Source: Lachnoanaerobaculum saburreum DSM 3986 (GTDB lineage Bacteria; Bacillota; Clostridia; Lachnospirales; Lachnospiraceae). Taken from it: a stretch of 64,000 bases of DNA. Numbering within the stretch: the first letter of the stretch is position 1; every line of letters begins with the position of its first letter. Below are positions 8,418 to 17,145 of this stretch, piece by piece. The notes beneath the pieces were generated by a model. That model saw only the letters and a list, made by a program, of their open reading frames with translations. It was not told the origin of the DNA and searched no databases. Location of the stretch: NCBI RefSeq assembly GCF_000185385.1, contig NZ_GL622296.1, forward strand, positions 324,198 through 388,197, given 5' to 3'. Made by a program: the position numbers and the translations under genes.

Positions 8418-10552
8418 AAGCAAAGAATTTAGAAATTTTGCACAATAACGGCTTTTTGGTTCCCAAATTTCAAATCGTTCATCCGGAGGATGAGCCTGAC
8501 TTTTCATATTTTGATTCGGAATTTTTTGCCATTCGTTCAAATGACGCACATGAGGATGGTGAAAAGTTTTCCTATGCGGGACAGTTTTTGACTGTTTTAA
8601 ATGTGCCGAAAGATGGAGTAAAAAAGGCGATACTTTCGGTAGTTGAAAGTTATAAAAACAGGCATTATGAAAAAAAGTTGGGTATAAGGAGCGCAAATAA
8701 TTACTCGGGTGTCATCATTCAGGAGATGGTGGAATCAGAGTATTCAGGTGTTTTATTTACTGCCAATCCTAAGGGGATTCTAAATGATATGGTGGTTGTC
8801 GCCGGAAAAGGACTGGGCAATAAAATAGTGGAGGATAAAGCTGAAACTGTTACCTACCATCATTACAGGGAGGGGGTTACCTATAAGGAGGGAAGCGGTG
8901 ATTTTTTTCCAGAGCATTTTGTAAAAGAGCTGATTATCCTTGGGGAAAGGATAGAAAAGCTCTTTGGAAAGCCTATGGATATAGAATTTGCCATCAAAGA
9001 AAATAAAATATATATTTTACAGGCAAGAGAGATTACAGGTCTTGATTTTACTTTGCCTGTTCGTATACTTGATAACAGCAATATTGCGGAAAGTTATCCC
9101 GGAGTGTGCAGTAAGCTTACAAGAAGCTTTGCATGGGAAGTATATACAAGGATTTTTACAAGACTGGGACAAAGAGTGCTTGGGAAATCGGCAAAACAGT
9201 ATGAAGATCTGTTTACAAATATGGTCAGTGATTTTGGCGGAAGGATGTATTATGAAATCAGCAGTTGGTATGATATTTTAAGACTGATGCCGCTATCTTT
9301 GAAAGTTATACCTGTTTGGCAAAGAATGCTTGGGGTGGAGGATACGGAAATTCACTTTTCCAAAGACAAGCCGGGACTGAATAAAAAAGTAAGACTTCTC
9401 TTTTCAACGCTTTATCTATTTGTACTTTCACAGAGAAAGATGAGGAATCTTTCTGTATTTTTCAAAAAAGAATTCCATTATTTTGATAAAAAAATTGAAA
9501 AGGAAGAAGATACAAAGAAACTATACCGTATTTTTAAGGAGATGGAAGAAACCTTTTTTAAAGAATGGGATTGGACATTGATAAACGATATGGTGTCTTT
9601 TTTGTCTACACATTTTGCCGGGAGCAGAGTAAAAAAGACATTGGCACTCGAGAGTAAAAAGCCGGTAGAGGCATTAAATGATTTGATTTATATATACAAA
9701 AGATTTGGAGATAAATCAAAAGAGTACCAAAAAGCAAAAAGAAGATATATAAAATACTATGGTGACAGAACTGTAGGTGAGCTCAAGCTTGAAACAAGGA
9801 CTTTTGCGACGAATCCGAATCTTTTGGATAAGCTTGTGGAGGAAAGGGCATCACTACCTATTAAAAAATCAAGGAAAAGCCTTATAAATATAAAAAACTC
9901 ATTAGCAAGAAGCTCAACCAATTACCGTGAGATTTCAAGGCTTAACAGAAGCAGGATATTCGGTCTTATGAGAAAACTTATTGATAAAATAGCTTTAAAA
10001 ACAATCGGTGAAGATATTTATAATTTATCACTTTCTCAAATAGAGGAGATGATTTTTTTAAATAGGGATTTTAGTGAGGAGATAAAGGAAGAAAAAAATC
10101 TGATGCTTGTATATAATCAGATTCCGACTATAAAAAAGGTGAAACTTTTGGGAAATCCCGGTATTGATTTTTCCGGAATAGATATATCCTCCTGCAAAGA
10201 GGACAATAAAAGTGATTTTCTTGCAGGCAGAGGAGTGTCAAATGGGAAAGTCGTTGGAGAAGTAATAAAAATCACAGATATGAGCAAGGTATCTCTAAAG
10301 GATGTTAAAGATAAAATAATAGCTGCTTATTCTACTGATCCCGGATGGTTTCTTTTGCTGGATGTGGCAAGAGGGATTTTGGCTGAGAGAGGTTCACTTC
10401 TTTCACATACCGCAATCGTGGCAAGAGAGTTAAAAAAGCCGGCAGTGGTAGGGATAAGAGATTTGATGAGTCGGATAGAGAGCGGAGATATTGTGGAGCT
10501 TGATGGAGATAAGGGCTGTTGCAAGATAAAAAGGGAGAATGAAATTGAGTGA
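8414..10552 (+). CDS. ATP-dependent dikinase-type phosphotransferase (PEP synthase / rifampin phosphotransferase-like)
   Basis: The 712-aa protein has an N-terminal ATP-grasp domain of the PPDK type (IRSNDAHED at 40-48, QEMVESEYSGVLFTANP near 105, DIEFA and LQAREIT near 195-210). It ends with the swivelling phosphohistidine domain, whose His665 lies in LLSHTAIVARE. The C-terminal PEP/pyruvate barrel of true PEP synthase is absent. Residues ~240-590 match nothing I recognise and would bind the acceptor, as in rifampin phosphotransferase. The expected reaction transfers the ATP beta-phosphate through His to an unknown acceptor. The gene overlaps both neighbours (4 and 14 bp), so it is part of the lipid cluster; a lipid or head-group acceptor is inference. 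Confidence 0.8.
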   Translation: MKAKNLEILHNNGFLVPKFQIVHPEDEPDFSYFDSEFFAIRSNDAHEDGEKFSYAGQFLTVLNVPKDGVKKAILSVVESYKNRHYEKKLGIRSANNYSGVIIQEMVESEYSGVLFTANPKGILNDMVVVAGKGLGNKIVEDKAETVTYHHYREGVTYKEGSGDFFPEHFVKELIILGERIEKLFGKPMDIEFAIKENKIYILQAREITGLDFTLPVRILDNSNIAESYPGVCSKLTRSFAWEVYTRIFTRLGQRVLGKSAKQYEDLFTNMVSDFGGRMYYEISSWYDILRLMPLSLKVIPVWQRMLGVEDTEIHFSKDKPGLNKKVRLLFSTLYLFVLSQRKMRNLSVFFKKEFHYFDKKIEKEEDTKKLYRIFKEMEETFFKEWDWTLINDMVSFLSTHFAGSRVKKTLALESKKPVEALNDLIYIYKRFGDKSKEYQKAKRRYIKYYGDRTVGELKLETRTFATNPNLLDKLVEERASLPIKKSRKSLINIKNSLARSSTNYREISRLNRSRIFGLMRKLIDKIALKTIGEDIYNLSLSQIEEMIFLNRDFSEEIKEEKNLMLVYNQIPTIKKVKLLGNPGIDFSGIDISSCKEDNKSDFLAGRGVSNGKVVGEVIKITDMSKVSLKDVKDKIIAAYSTDPGWFLLLDVARGILAERGSLLSHTAIVARELKKPAVVGIRDLMSRIESGDIVELDGDKGCCKIKRENEIE

Positions 10553-11612
10553 AATAACAGTAAGTATAGTTAAAAAGAATGAGGATAAGGAACTGTTTTT
10601 AAGGTTTCCGTCAAAAGTTTATGATGATAAACATATTATGCAGGATAAAGTCTTTGAGAGGGAAGTTTTAGAAAGCACCAATGTTTTATGCAAGGGGGTA
10701 GATATTATTCCTCTTATTGCAAAAAATAAAAAGGAAGAAGTAACAGGGCGTTGTTTATTATCTTTATATAAGGATGATGATACAGCATATATAGGTTTTT
10801 TTGAATCCGTAAATAAAGAAGAGGTCGCAAATGAGCTGCTTAATACGGCGCAAAATCTGTCAAAGGATGCCGGAAAGAAAAAACTTTTAGGACCTATCGA
10901 CCTTTCCTTTTGGGCTAGATATCGCTTTTGTACGGAGGAGGGTTTGCCATATATAGGAGAGCCGGCGAACAGAGATTTTTATATAGGACTTTGGGAAAGG
11001 CGCGGATTTTCGGTGGCAGAAGAGTATTCTTCCAACTTTTTTGATATTCCCGATGAGGATTTTGAGAGTAAAAAAGCGAAGTTAAGACTTGAAAAGGTAA
11101 AAAAAGAGGGCTATGTTTTTTGCCATCCGAATGTAGATAATTTTGAGAAATATTTAAAAGATATATATCCTGTTTTGATGGAGGGGTATAAGTATTTTTG
11201 CGGCTTTAAAAAGATATCCGAGCAGGATTTTATAAAGCTTTATTCTCCTTTAAAAATGGTTATAGATACGGATGTGGTATTTTTGGCATATAAGGAAAAA
11301 AGATTAAAGGGATTTTTAATCTGCCTGCCTGATTATGGGAATTTGCTTTGTAAGCCCGGAACCCACGCACTTTTACTTAATGTAATGAGTGTAAAATCAA
11401 AGGCAAAAAGATATGTACTTTTATATATGGGTGTGGAAAAGGATTGTCTGGGGCTTGGTTCGGCACTGTCACAGATGGTTGTGGATAAATTAAGAGAGAA
11501 AAAGGCGAGCGGGATATCGGCACTGATACATACCGGAAAGGCAACCGGAGGATATTTTAAGGACAAAATAAAGACACAAAGAAAATATGTTTTGCTTGAA
11601 AAGATGATTTAA
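10539..11612 (+). CDS. GNAT-like acetyltransferase family protein
   Basis: The 357-aa protein resembles large GNAT-type proteins with the stretch LGPIDLSFWARYRF and GEPANRDFYIGLWERRGF in the middle. A second helix-rich half contains DCLGLGSALSQMVVDKLR, which looks like the acetyl-CoA-binding loop and helix. The acceptor is unknown. It overlaps the dikinase-type gene by 14 bp and stands 15 bp before the DgkA-like gene, so it is translated in the same operon. It may acylate a product of this cluster. The family call is moderate; the function is not established. Confidence 0.6.
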   Translation: MKLSEITVSIVKKNEDKELFLRFPSKVYDDKHIMQDKVFEREVLESTNVLCKGVDIIPLIAKNKKEEVTGRCLLSLYKDDDTAYIGFFESVNKEEVANELLNTAQNLSKDAGKKKLLGPIDLSFWARYRFCTEEGLPYIGEPANRDFYIGLWERRGFSVAEEYSSNFFDIPDEDFESKKAKLRLEKVKKEGYVFCHPNVDNFEKYLKDIYPVLMEGYKYFCGFKKISEQDFIKLYSPLKMVIDTDVVFLAYKEKRLKGFLICLPDYGNLLCKPGTHALLLNVMSVKSKAKRYVLLYMGVEKDCLGLGSALSQMVVDKLREKKASGISALIHTGKATGGYFKDKIKTQRKYVLLEKMI

Positions 11613-11627
11613 GATTTGAGGATATGG

Positions 11628-11993
11628 ATGAAAAATAAGACCTTTTTAAAGAGTGTATATTGTGCAATTGAGGGGCTTATCTTTGCTGTAAAAACGGAAA
11701 AAAATTATAAATATTATCTATGTATTGATATTATATTTTTCCTGTTGGATTTCTTTGTTTTTAAGGTGGATAAAGCGACCTGGTTTGCATATATTATCAC
11801 ATCATCGGGGGTGTATGCAATGGAATGTATAAATACCGCCATAGAACATATAGCAGATCTTATTTCAAAAGAAGTGCATCCTGAGATAAAGGTCATTAAG
11901 GATATGGCTGCTGCGGGAGTACTTTGTTTTGGGATAGCATTCTTTATGGTGCAAATAATAGAATGTATAAATTATATGAGAGTATCAATATGA
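11628..11993 (+). CDS. dgkA: DgkA-type diacylglycerol/undecaprenol kinase
   Basis: The 121-aa membrane protein has three hydrophobic segments. It carries the family signature around MECINTAIEHIADL (about residue 65) and KDMAAAGVLC (about 90), where conserved Glu and Lys residues of the prokaryotic DAG kinase site lie. In Gram-positives this family mainly phosphorylates undecaprenol or other lipid alcohols. I chose the ATG at 11628, 6 nt after GAGG, over an in-frame TTG 12 bp earlier. The stop overlaps the next ATG (ATGA), indicating coupling to the CDP-lipid synthase-like gene. Confidence 0.85.
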   Translation: MKNKTFLKSVYCAIEGLIFAVKTEKNYKYYLCIDIIFFLLDFFVFKVDKATWFAYIITSSGVYAMECINTAIEHIADLISKEVHPEIKVIKDMAAAGVLCFGIAFFMVQIIECINYMRVSI

Positions 11994-12565
11994 TTATTTC
12001 ACTATATATCAGTATGTTGCCGGTAATTTTCGGGGGTGTATTTAATATGCTTTTTGTAAAGATAAAAGCATTGTCGTTTTTACGGATTCCCGTGGATTGT
12101 GGCAAAAGTATAAAAGGTAAAAGAATATTCGGAGACAGTAAGAGCGTTCTTGGATTTATAGGTATGACATTTGGAACGGCTGTTATAGCAATCCTTTGGG
12201 GATTGTTTTTGAAAATGATGAATATGGAAGCCCTTAATCTGATTTATAAAAATCATCCGAATACAATTTTTTTGAATTTGTTTACAGGGGCGGCATTCGG
12301 ATTTGCATATATGGTTTTTGAACTGCCGAACAGCTTTATAAAAAGAAGATTTGATATAGATGCAAGTAATAGAGGAAGGTTTCCGATAAATATTTTTATA
12401 TTTATCTATGACCAGATAGATTCTATGATTGGGGTAATGCTTGTACTTTCATTGCTTGCAGGTTTGAATTTAAAGGAATATATATTGGCTGTTTTTCTGG
12501 GAGGATTTACCCATGTGGCAGTCAATGGTATTTTGATTTTGTTTAAAGTAAGAAAGTACTGGTGA
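11990..12565 (+). CDS. CDP-archaeol synthase-like (CarS/DUF46) CTP transferase
   Basis: The 191-aa membrane protein has about five hydrophobic segments and the motif KGKRIFGDSKSVLGF near residue 38. This matches the RxFGDxKT-like loop of the CarS/CdsA superfamily, which converts a lipid phosphate and CTP to CDP-lipid. CarS proper acts on unsaturated archaetidic acid, and bacterial homologues are mostly uncharacterised. The start is fixed by the ATGA overlap with the DgkA-like stop; an earlier in-frame ATG lies inside that gene. It stands 3 bp before the phosphatidylserine-synthase-like gene, which would use CDP-lipid. Confidence 0.75.
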   Translation: MIISLYISMLPVIFGGVFNMLFVKIKALSFLRIPVDCGKSIKGKRIFGDSKSVLGFIGMTFGTAVIAILWGLFLKMMNMEALNLIYKNHPNTIFLNLFTGAAFGFAYMVFELPNSFIKRRFDIDASNRGRFPINIFIFIYDQIDSMIGVMLVLSLLAGLNLKEYILAVFLGGFTHVAVNGILILFKVRKYW

Positions 12566-12568
12566 TAA

Positions 12569-13165
12569 ATGAAAAGAATATTTTTGGGAGTATATCATCC
12601 GAGTGTGATACTTACCTATATAGGAATTTTAATATCAATATTCGGGATTTTCTTTGTCGGAGATTTATATATATCAACTATTTTTCTGATGCTTGCAGGG
12701 CTTTGTGATGCATTTGACGGAATATTTGCAAGAATGTATAAAAGAACAAGTCAGGAAGAAAACTTCGGGATACAGATAGACTCATTTGCGGATTTGATTT
12801 CATTTGGAATATTTCCTGTAAAAATATATATGAGCTTTTTTGCCGGTAATATATATATTTCCTTTATTTTAAGCGGCTTGTACATTCTGGCTGTAATAAT
12901 CAGGCTGGCTTATTTTAACAGTGAGGGCAGTGAGGATAAAATATATTTTACAGGGCTGGCTGTAACATATTCCGCATTCTTTTTATCACTATATACAGTT
13001 ATAGGCAAGTATATGAAAAGCTTTAATAAATTGCCGATAGAATGTTTGTATATTTTTTTGATTTTGGCATTTTTATGGAATAAGAAGATAAAAAAGCCGA
13101 ATCTGTATATAAGAATAGCTTTCCTTGTTTTAGCACTTGTTTTTATAGTTTTATTGCTTTTATAG
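12569..13165 (+). CDS. pssA: CDP-alcohol phosphatidyltransferase, phosphatidylserine synthase-like
   Basis: The 198-aa membrane protein has the CDP-alcohol phosphotransferase motif. It reads D47xxD50G51xxA54R55, then an 11-residue spacer (usually 7-8), then G67xxxD71xxxD75. The ending DSFADLISFG resembles the Pss group (DSLADVVSFG). It should displace CMP from CDP-lipid with serine. The genes on each side (CDP-lipid synthase-like and PS decarboxylase) support a serine-lipid product. The next gene starts immediately after its stop. Confidence 0.82.
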   Translation: MKRIFLGVYHPSVILTYIGILISIFGIFFVGDLYISTIFLMLAGLCDAFDGIFARMYKRTSQEENFGIQIDSFADLISFGIFPVKIYMSFFAGNIYISFILSGLYILAVIIRLAYFNSEGSEDKIYFTGLAVTYSAFFLSLYTVIGKYMKSFNKLPIECLYIFLILAFLWNKKIKKPNLYIRIAFLVLALVFIVLLLL

Positions 13166-13174
13166 GTGAGTAAT

Positions 13175-14050
13175 TTGAAAATAATAGATAGAAAAAACGG
13201 ACAGATAATAAATGAAGTGGAAGACTCTTCAGGGATTATCAGGTTTTTATACCACAGTTTGCCGGGAAGGATATTTTTAAAGCTGTTTTTTGCAAGAGTA
13301 TATTTTTCAAAACTGCTTTCAATATATTATAAAAGTCCTTTATCAAAAGCTAAGATAGAAAGTTTTGTAAAAAAATATAATATGGATGGCAGACTTTTAA
13401 AAAGAGGCTTTGTAAGTTTTGATGATTTTTTTACAAGAAAGGAAAGAATAAATCCGGATAGGGAAGGATTTATTGCAACGGCAAGTGCTAAGCTAAGAGT
13501 ATTTAGAATAGGTGAAAATGGGGAACTTTATCAGGGCAAAAAAAGACTTAATATAATGATAAAGGGTAATGTTTATAATACCAATAAATTGTTGAAATCT
13601 CCACTGCCAAAATGGGCAAGAGGTGGATATCTTTTATTATACAGGCTAAGTCTGTCAGATTATCACAGATATATTTATCCTATAAGAGGTAGGTGCAAAG
13701 CTAAGAGAAGCATCGACGGGCATCTTGAAAGTGTAAGAAGGGATGCGGCTTATTGGAGAGCATTTGCGGAAAATAAAAGAGTATTGGAATATTGGCAGAG
13801 TGAGTATGGGAAAATGCTCCATATGGAGATAGGTGCAATGCTTGTCGGGCATATACACAATTATGAGAAAAAAGTTTTTTTGCGAGGTGAGGAAAAAGGA
13901 TATTTCTCTTACGGAGGTTCAAGCATCGTGGAAATAGTCGGCAAAGGGATAGAGATAGATAAAGATATTTTAAAAAACAGTGAAAAAGGTTTTGAAACAA
14001 AGGTTAGAATCGGAGAAAGGATAGGATATGGAAAGACTGAAAAGGCTTAG
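13175..14050 (+). CDS. psd: Phosphatidylserine decarboxylase proenzyme
   Basis: The protein is about 291 aa. It carries the family HYHRY-type segment (SLSDYHRYIYPI near 165), an MLVGHIHN region with the catalytic histidine area near 230, and the self-cleavage site GGSS in YFSYGGSSIVE near residue 250. Cleavage there yields the pyruvoyl subunit, and the enzyme makes phosphatidylethanolamine-type lipid from the serine lipid. I prefer the TTG at 13175, preceded by AGGTGA, over a GTG at 13166 that abuts the previous stop. The last 23 bp overlap the UbiA-like gene. Confidence 0.9.
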   Translation: MKIIDRKNGQIINEVEDSSGIIRFLYHSLPGRIFLKLFFARVYFSKLLSIYYKSPLSKAKIESFVKKYNMDGRLLKRGFVSFDDFFTRKERINPDREGFIATASAKLRVFRIGENGELYQGKKRLNIMIKGNVYNTNKLLKSPLPKWARGGYLLLYRLSLSDYHRYIYPIRGRCKAKRSIDGHLESVRRDAAYWRAFAENKRVLEYWQSEYGKMLHMEIGAMLVGHIHNYEKKVFLRGEEKGYFSYGGSSIVEIVGKGIEIDKDILKNSEKGFETKVRIGERIGYGKTEKA

Positions 14051-14993
14051 AGTTTATTTTAATGAAATGTTTCCGCTGCTTCCAAGGCTATGTCTTGGCT
14101 ATATTGTATTTTTAGAGATTTATTTTATCGTACTCTTAAATCATGGCGTGACAGGCGGGCAACTTCTCTTATTTGACAGAGTGGAGGGGCAATCCGACTT
14201 TATATCCTATTTTATACAGCATGATGTGACAGGCGTGATTATAGGCGGATTTACAATCTTCAGCTTTTTATTATGGCTTCGTATTGCAGATGATTTTAAA
14301 GACTATGAGCTGGATTGTAGACTTTTTGCAAGCAGGCCTCTTCCGTCAGGCAGAGTTCATAAAGATGATCTTAGAATTTTTGCCACCATACTTATTGGAG
14401 TAACTATTTTGCTAAATCTTATCTTTATGAGGAATTTTATATTCTGTTTGATTCTTTATACCTATGGAAGCTTGATGGCGGTATGGTTTTTTCAAAAGCA
14501 TAAAATAGCGAAATCACTTCCGCTGGCTTTGGTGACTCATAATCCCGTACAGATAATATTAAATATTTATGTTATTTCCTATGCTATAATGAAGTATAAA
14601 CTTCCGATATTTGATATTACAAATCTTATGGCGGTGATGACTCTGTATTTTCCTGCACTTATATGGGAGATTTCCAGAAAGATTCGTGCACCGAAGGAGG
14701 AAACAGAATATGTTACCTATTCCAAGCTTTTCGGATATAAGAAATGTATTGATTTTGTGTTTGTTCTTACATGGCTTGATATATTTACAAATATAGTGCT
14801 GGTTTGGAATCTGAATAAAATCTCAGTGGCGGCATTGCTTGCAAATACTGTATGGTGTTCTATGAAATTTTTTGAATATAAGAAGGATCCTACAAAGTAC
14901 AGAATAGTAAGCAAGGTGGAAAGGTATACATATATACAGGAAAGTATGATGATTGCAACTATTATAATTTATTTGATAGTTGGAAAAATATAG
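14028..14993 (+). CDS. UbiA-family prenyltransferase-like membrane protein
   Basis: The 321-aa protein has about eight hydrophobic segments. One Asp-rich motif, IADDFKDYELD (residues 86-96), is followed by ASRPLPSG (101-108), the pattern of UbiA-family enzymes that attach polyprenyl diphosphate to an acceptor. The second family motif (DxxxD) is not clear, so activity is less certain. The family includes digeranylgeranylglyceryl-phosphate synthase, which with CarS and serine-lipid enzymes builds archaeal lipids. That parallel makes this gene interesting here. It overlaps the decarboxylase gene by 23 bp. Confidence 0.7.
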   Translation: MERLKRLRVYFNEMFPLLPRLCLGYIVFLEIYFIVLLNHGVTGGQLLLFDRVEGQSDFISYFIQHDVTGVIIGGFTIFSFLLWLRIADDFKDYELDCRLFASRPLPSGRVHKDDLRIFATILIGVTILLNLIFMRNFIFCLILYTYGSLMAVWFFQKHKIAKSLPLALVTHNPVQIILNIYVISYAIMKYKLPIFDITNLMAVMTLYFPALIWEISRKIRAPKEETEYVTYSKLFGYKKCIDFVFVLTWLDIFTNIVLVWNLNKISVAALLANTVWCSMKFFEYKKDPTKYRIVSKVERYTYIQESMMIATIIIYLIVGKI

Positions 14994-15006
14994 AGAGGAG
15001 TAATGT

Positions 15007-16104
15007 ATGAAATACGATTTTTTAATAGTGGGAGCGGGGCTTTTCGGAGCGGTATTTGCATATGAGGCAAAGAAGCGAGGTAAGAAGGTTTTGGTTATTG
15101 ATAAGAGAGAACATATAGCCGGAAATATATATACCGAGAATGTAGACGGTATAAATGTACATAAATACGGTGCGCATATTTTCCACACCTCAAATAAAAA
15201 GGTTTGGGATTATATCAATAATTTTGCCGAGTTTAATAATTATATAAATTCACCTGTGGCAATATATAAGGATGAGCTTTATAACCTGCCTTTTAATATG
15301 AATACCTTCAGCAAGCTTTGGAATATCAAGACTCCGAAGCAGGCAAAGGAAAAAATAGAGGAGCAAAGAAAAGAATCAGGCATTACAGAACCGAAAAATC
15401 TGGAAGAGCAGGCAATATCTCTTGTCGGCAGGGATGTATATGAAAAGCTTATAAAGGGATATACGGAAAAGCAGTGGGGAAGAGATGCAAAGGAGCTTCC
15501 GGCATTTATCATAAAAAGATTGCCGCTTAGATTTACCTTTGATAATAATTATTTTAATGACAGATATCAGGGCATTCCGATAGGCGGATATACGGGAATA
15601 GTAGAAAAGCTTTTGGAGGGAATAGAGGTAAGAACAAGTACGGAATACAAAGACTTTATAAAAGAAAATCCCGATATAGCAAACAGAACTGTATATACCG
15701 GAATGATTGACGAATTCTTTGACTATCAGCTGGGGGTATTGGAATACAGAAGAGTATACTTTGAGGATGAAAGACTTGATACCGACAACTATCAGGGAAA
15801 TGCCGTGGTAAATTATACCGAAAGAGATGTGCCTTTTACCAGAATAATAGAGCATAAGCATTTTGAGTATGGCAATCAGGACTTTACCATCATTTCAAAA
15901 GAGTACCCAAGTGAGTGGCAAAAGGGTGAAGAGCCTTATTATCCAATCAACAATGAAAAGAACAATGCTCTTTATGAAAGTTATGTAGAACTTTCAAAAA
16001 AGAGACCTGAGATAATCTTTGGCGGCAGACTTGGTGCGTATAAATATTATGATATGGATAAGGTGGTGGAAGCCGCACTTGAGAGTGTGGAGAGGAATTT
16101 ATAA
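15007..16104 (+). CDS. glf: UDP-galactopyranose mutase
   Basis: The 365-aa flavoenzyme has an N-terminal FAD-binding motif (LIVGAGLFGAVFAYEA), VIDKREHIAGNIYTE, and the mutase-typical GAHIFHT and YTEKQWG segments. Length and motifs match bacterial Glf, which interconverts UDP-galactopyranose and UDP-galactofuranose for cell-surface glycans. It lies 13 bp after the UbiA-like gene with a GAGGAG ribosome site. A hairpin terminator follows, so it probably ends the operon. Confidence 0.95.
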   Translation: MKYDFLIVGAGLFGAVFAYEAKKRGKKVLVIDKREHIAGNIYTENVDGINVHKYGAHIFHTSNKKVWDYINNFAEFNNYINSPVAIYKDELYNLPFNMNTFSKLWNIKTPKQAKEKIEEQRKESGITEPKNLEEQAISLVGRDVYEKLIKGYTEKQWGRDAKELPAFIIKRLPLRFTFDNNYFNDRYQGIPIGGYTGIVEKLLEGIEVRTSTEYKDFIKENPDIANRTVYTGMIDEFFDYQLGVLEYRRVYFEDERLDTDNYQGNAVVNYTERDVPFTRIIEHKHFEYGNQDFTIISKEYPSEWQKGEEPYYPINNEKNNALYESYVELSKKRPEIIFGGRLGAYKYYDMDKVVEAALESVERNL

Positions 16105-16114
16105 ATATAATAAG

Positions 16115-16133
16115 CCACCGGCTAGGCCGGTGG
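16115..16133. terminator. Hairpin terminator shared by convergent genes
   Basis: A perfect 8-bp GC-rich stem (16115-16122 with 16126-16133) has a 3-nt loop. It lies between the convergent glf and DUF3881-like genes, and the stop codon of the minus-strand gene sits in the stem/loop. U-rich sequence on both sides is only moderate, so it is likely bidirectional. Confidence 0.75.
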
Positions 16134-17003
16134 AAATGATTCTTTATTTATTTTTCCATGTAGCCATATATTACCTTTGAATCGTCTGCCGATAAGCGGC
16201 TCACCTTGCAAATCATCCTTTTTTATAGCTACACTAATCTCTATATCACTACATTCTATTTGTAGTATTAATAACTTTTCATTAGTGATTATGTTTTCCT
16301 CTTCTTTTATAGCTAAGATATTTCCTACAATACTGTACATATCATTTTCCATACCATAGGGCATAAAGAGTGTATCCACTATACTGTATACATCTTCAGT
16401 CTGTATCCTGTCACTTAGTGCAGAGTATAACAGTGCCTCATCGGCAGTCAGAGTATCCATAGCGTTTTCATCACCGTGCATGGCAGCTTCTATAAGTAGA
16501 GACCTGTCCTGTGACCTCTGCTTGGAACTTTCTATCTCCACTAAGGTCTTCTTTATAGGCAATAAAACTTTGCCGTCTACACAGAAACAGAAGAGACTGA
16601 CAGATGTTGTTTTTTTACTTGTATTGTCAACATAGTCAAGACAGTTGGAGAGCCTGAATATCAAAGACATTCCAAGTCTGTTGTCGTCAATCATACCTGA
16701 GAATGTAGAGCCGTCTATATGTCTTTCTATACTGCATTTAGAAGTGGAACTGTGAGGAGTATCCTTGATATATGGGAAGAATCCCTCTCTTACAAAGACT
16801 CCCAAGTTCTCAAGATAGCCGTACAGACACAATCCTGTTGACTCTGAGAGATCTTTACGTATCTCCCAAAGCCTTTCTTTTTCTGTAGTTACTGTAATCC
16901 TTGCCGAAGCTATATTCTCTCTTTGAATCTTATCCAGCAATTCCTTTACTTCATGTTTTTTCTTATACATTGAAAAGCCAATGCTTCTAATATAATTTTG
17001 CAA
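16122..17003 (-). CDS. DUF3881-like conserved protein
   Basis: The 293-aa soluble protein begins with YIRSIGFSMYKKKHEVKELL. This and its overall length resemble the DUF3881 family common in Lachnospiraceae. No catalytic motif is visible and the function is unknown. The start appears to be TTG, with AAGGA about 11 nt upstream, so the start is uncertain. It lies downstream of the DUF1576-like gene on the same strand. Confidence 0.6.
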   Translation of the reverse strand: MQNYIRSIGFSMYKKKHEVKELLDKIQRENIASARITVTTEKERLWEIRKDLSESTGLCLYGYLENLGVFVREGFFPYIKDTPHSSTSKCSIERHIDGSTFSGMIDDNRLGMSLIFRLSNCLDYVDNTSKKTTSVSLFCFCVDGKVLLPIKKTLVEIESSKQRSQDRSLLIEAAMHGDENAMDTLTADEALLYSALSDRIQTEDVYSIVDTLFMPYGMENDMYSIVGNILAIKEEENIITNEKLLILQIECSDIEISVAIKKDDLQGEPLIGRRFKGNIWLHGKINKESFPPA

Positions 17004-17145
17004 TGTCAGATGTCCTTTTTTATATAATCCTACAATATCAAATCTTTAGTGCTACATAGACCGGATAGGTTGCATTTACCAAAAAATTCTGTCCTGTAGT
17101 CAGCTCCTCTACATAGCTGTTTACTCTGCCCCATGGTTGAGTTGT
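17004..17145 (-). other. Intergenic stretch with in-frame coding-like tail after a stop
   Basis: On the minus strand the reading frame of the DUF1576-like gene stays open for about 35 codons after its TAG at 17146-17148, to a TGA near 17046. It encodes a protein-like sequence including QPWGRVNSYVEELTTGQ and NATYPVYVAL. No start codon with a ribosome site precedes it. It may be a remnant of a lost gene, or a former C-terminus cut off by a nonsense change. Confidence 0.35.
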
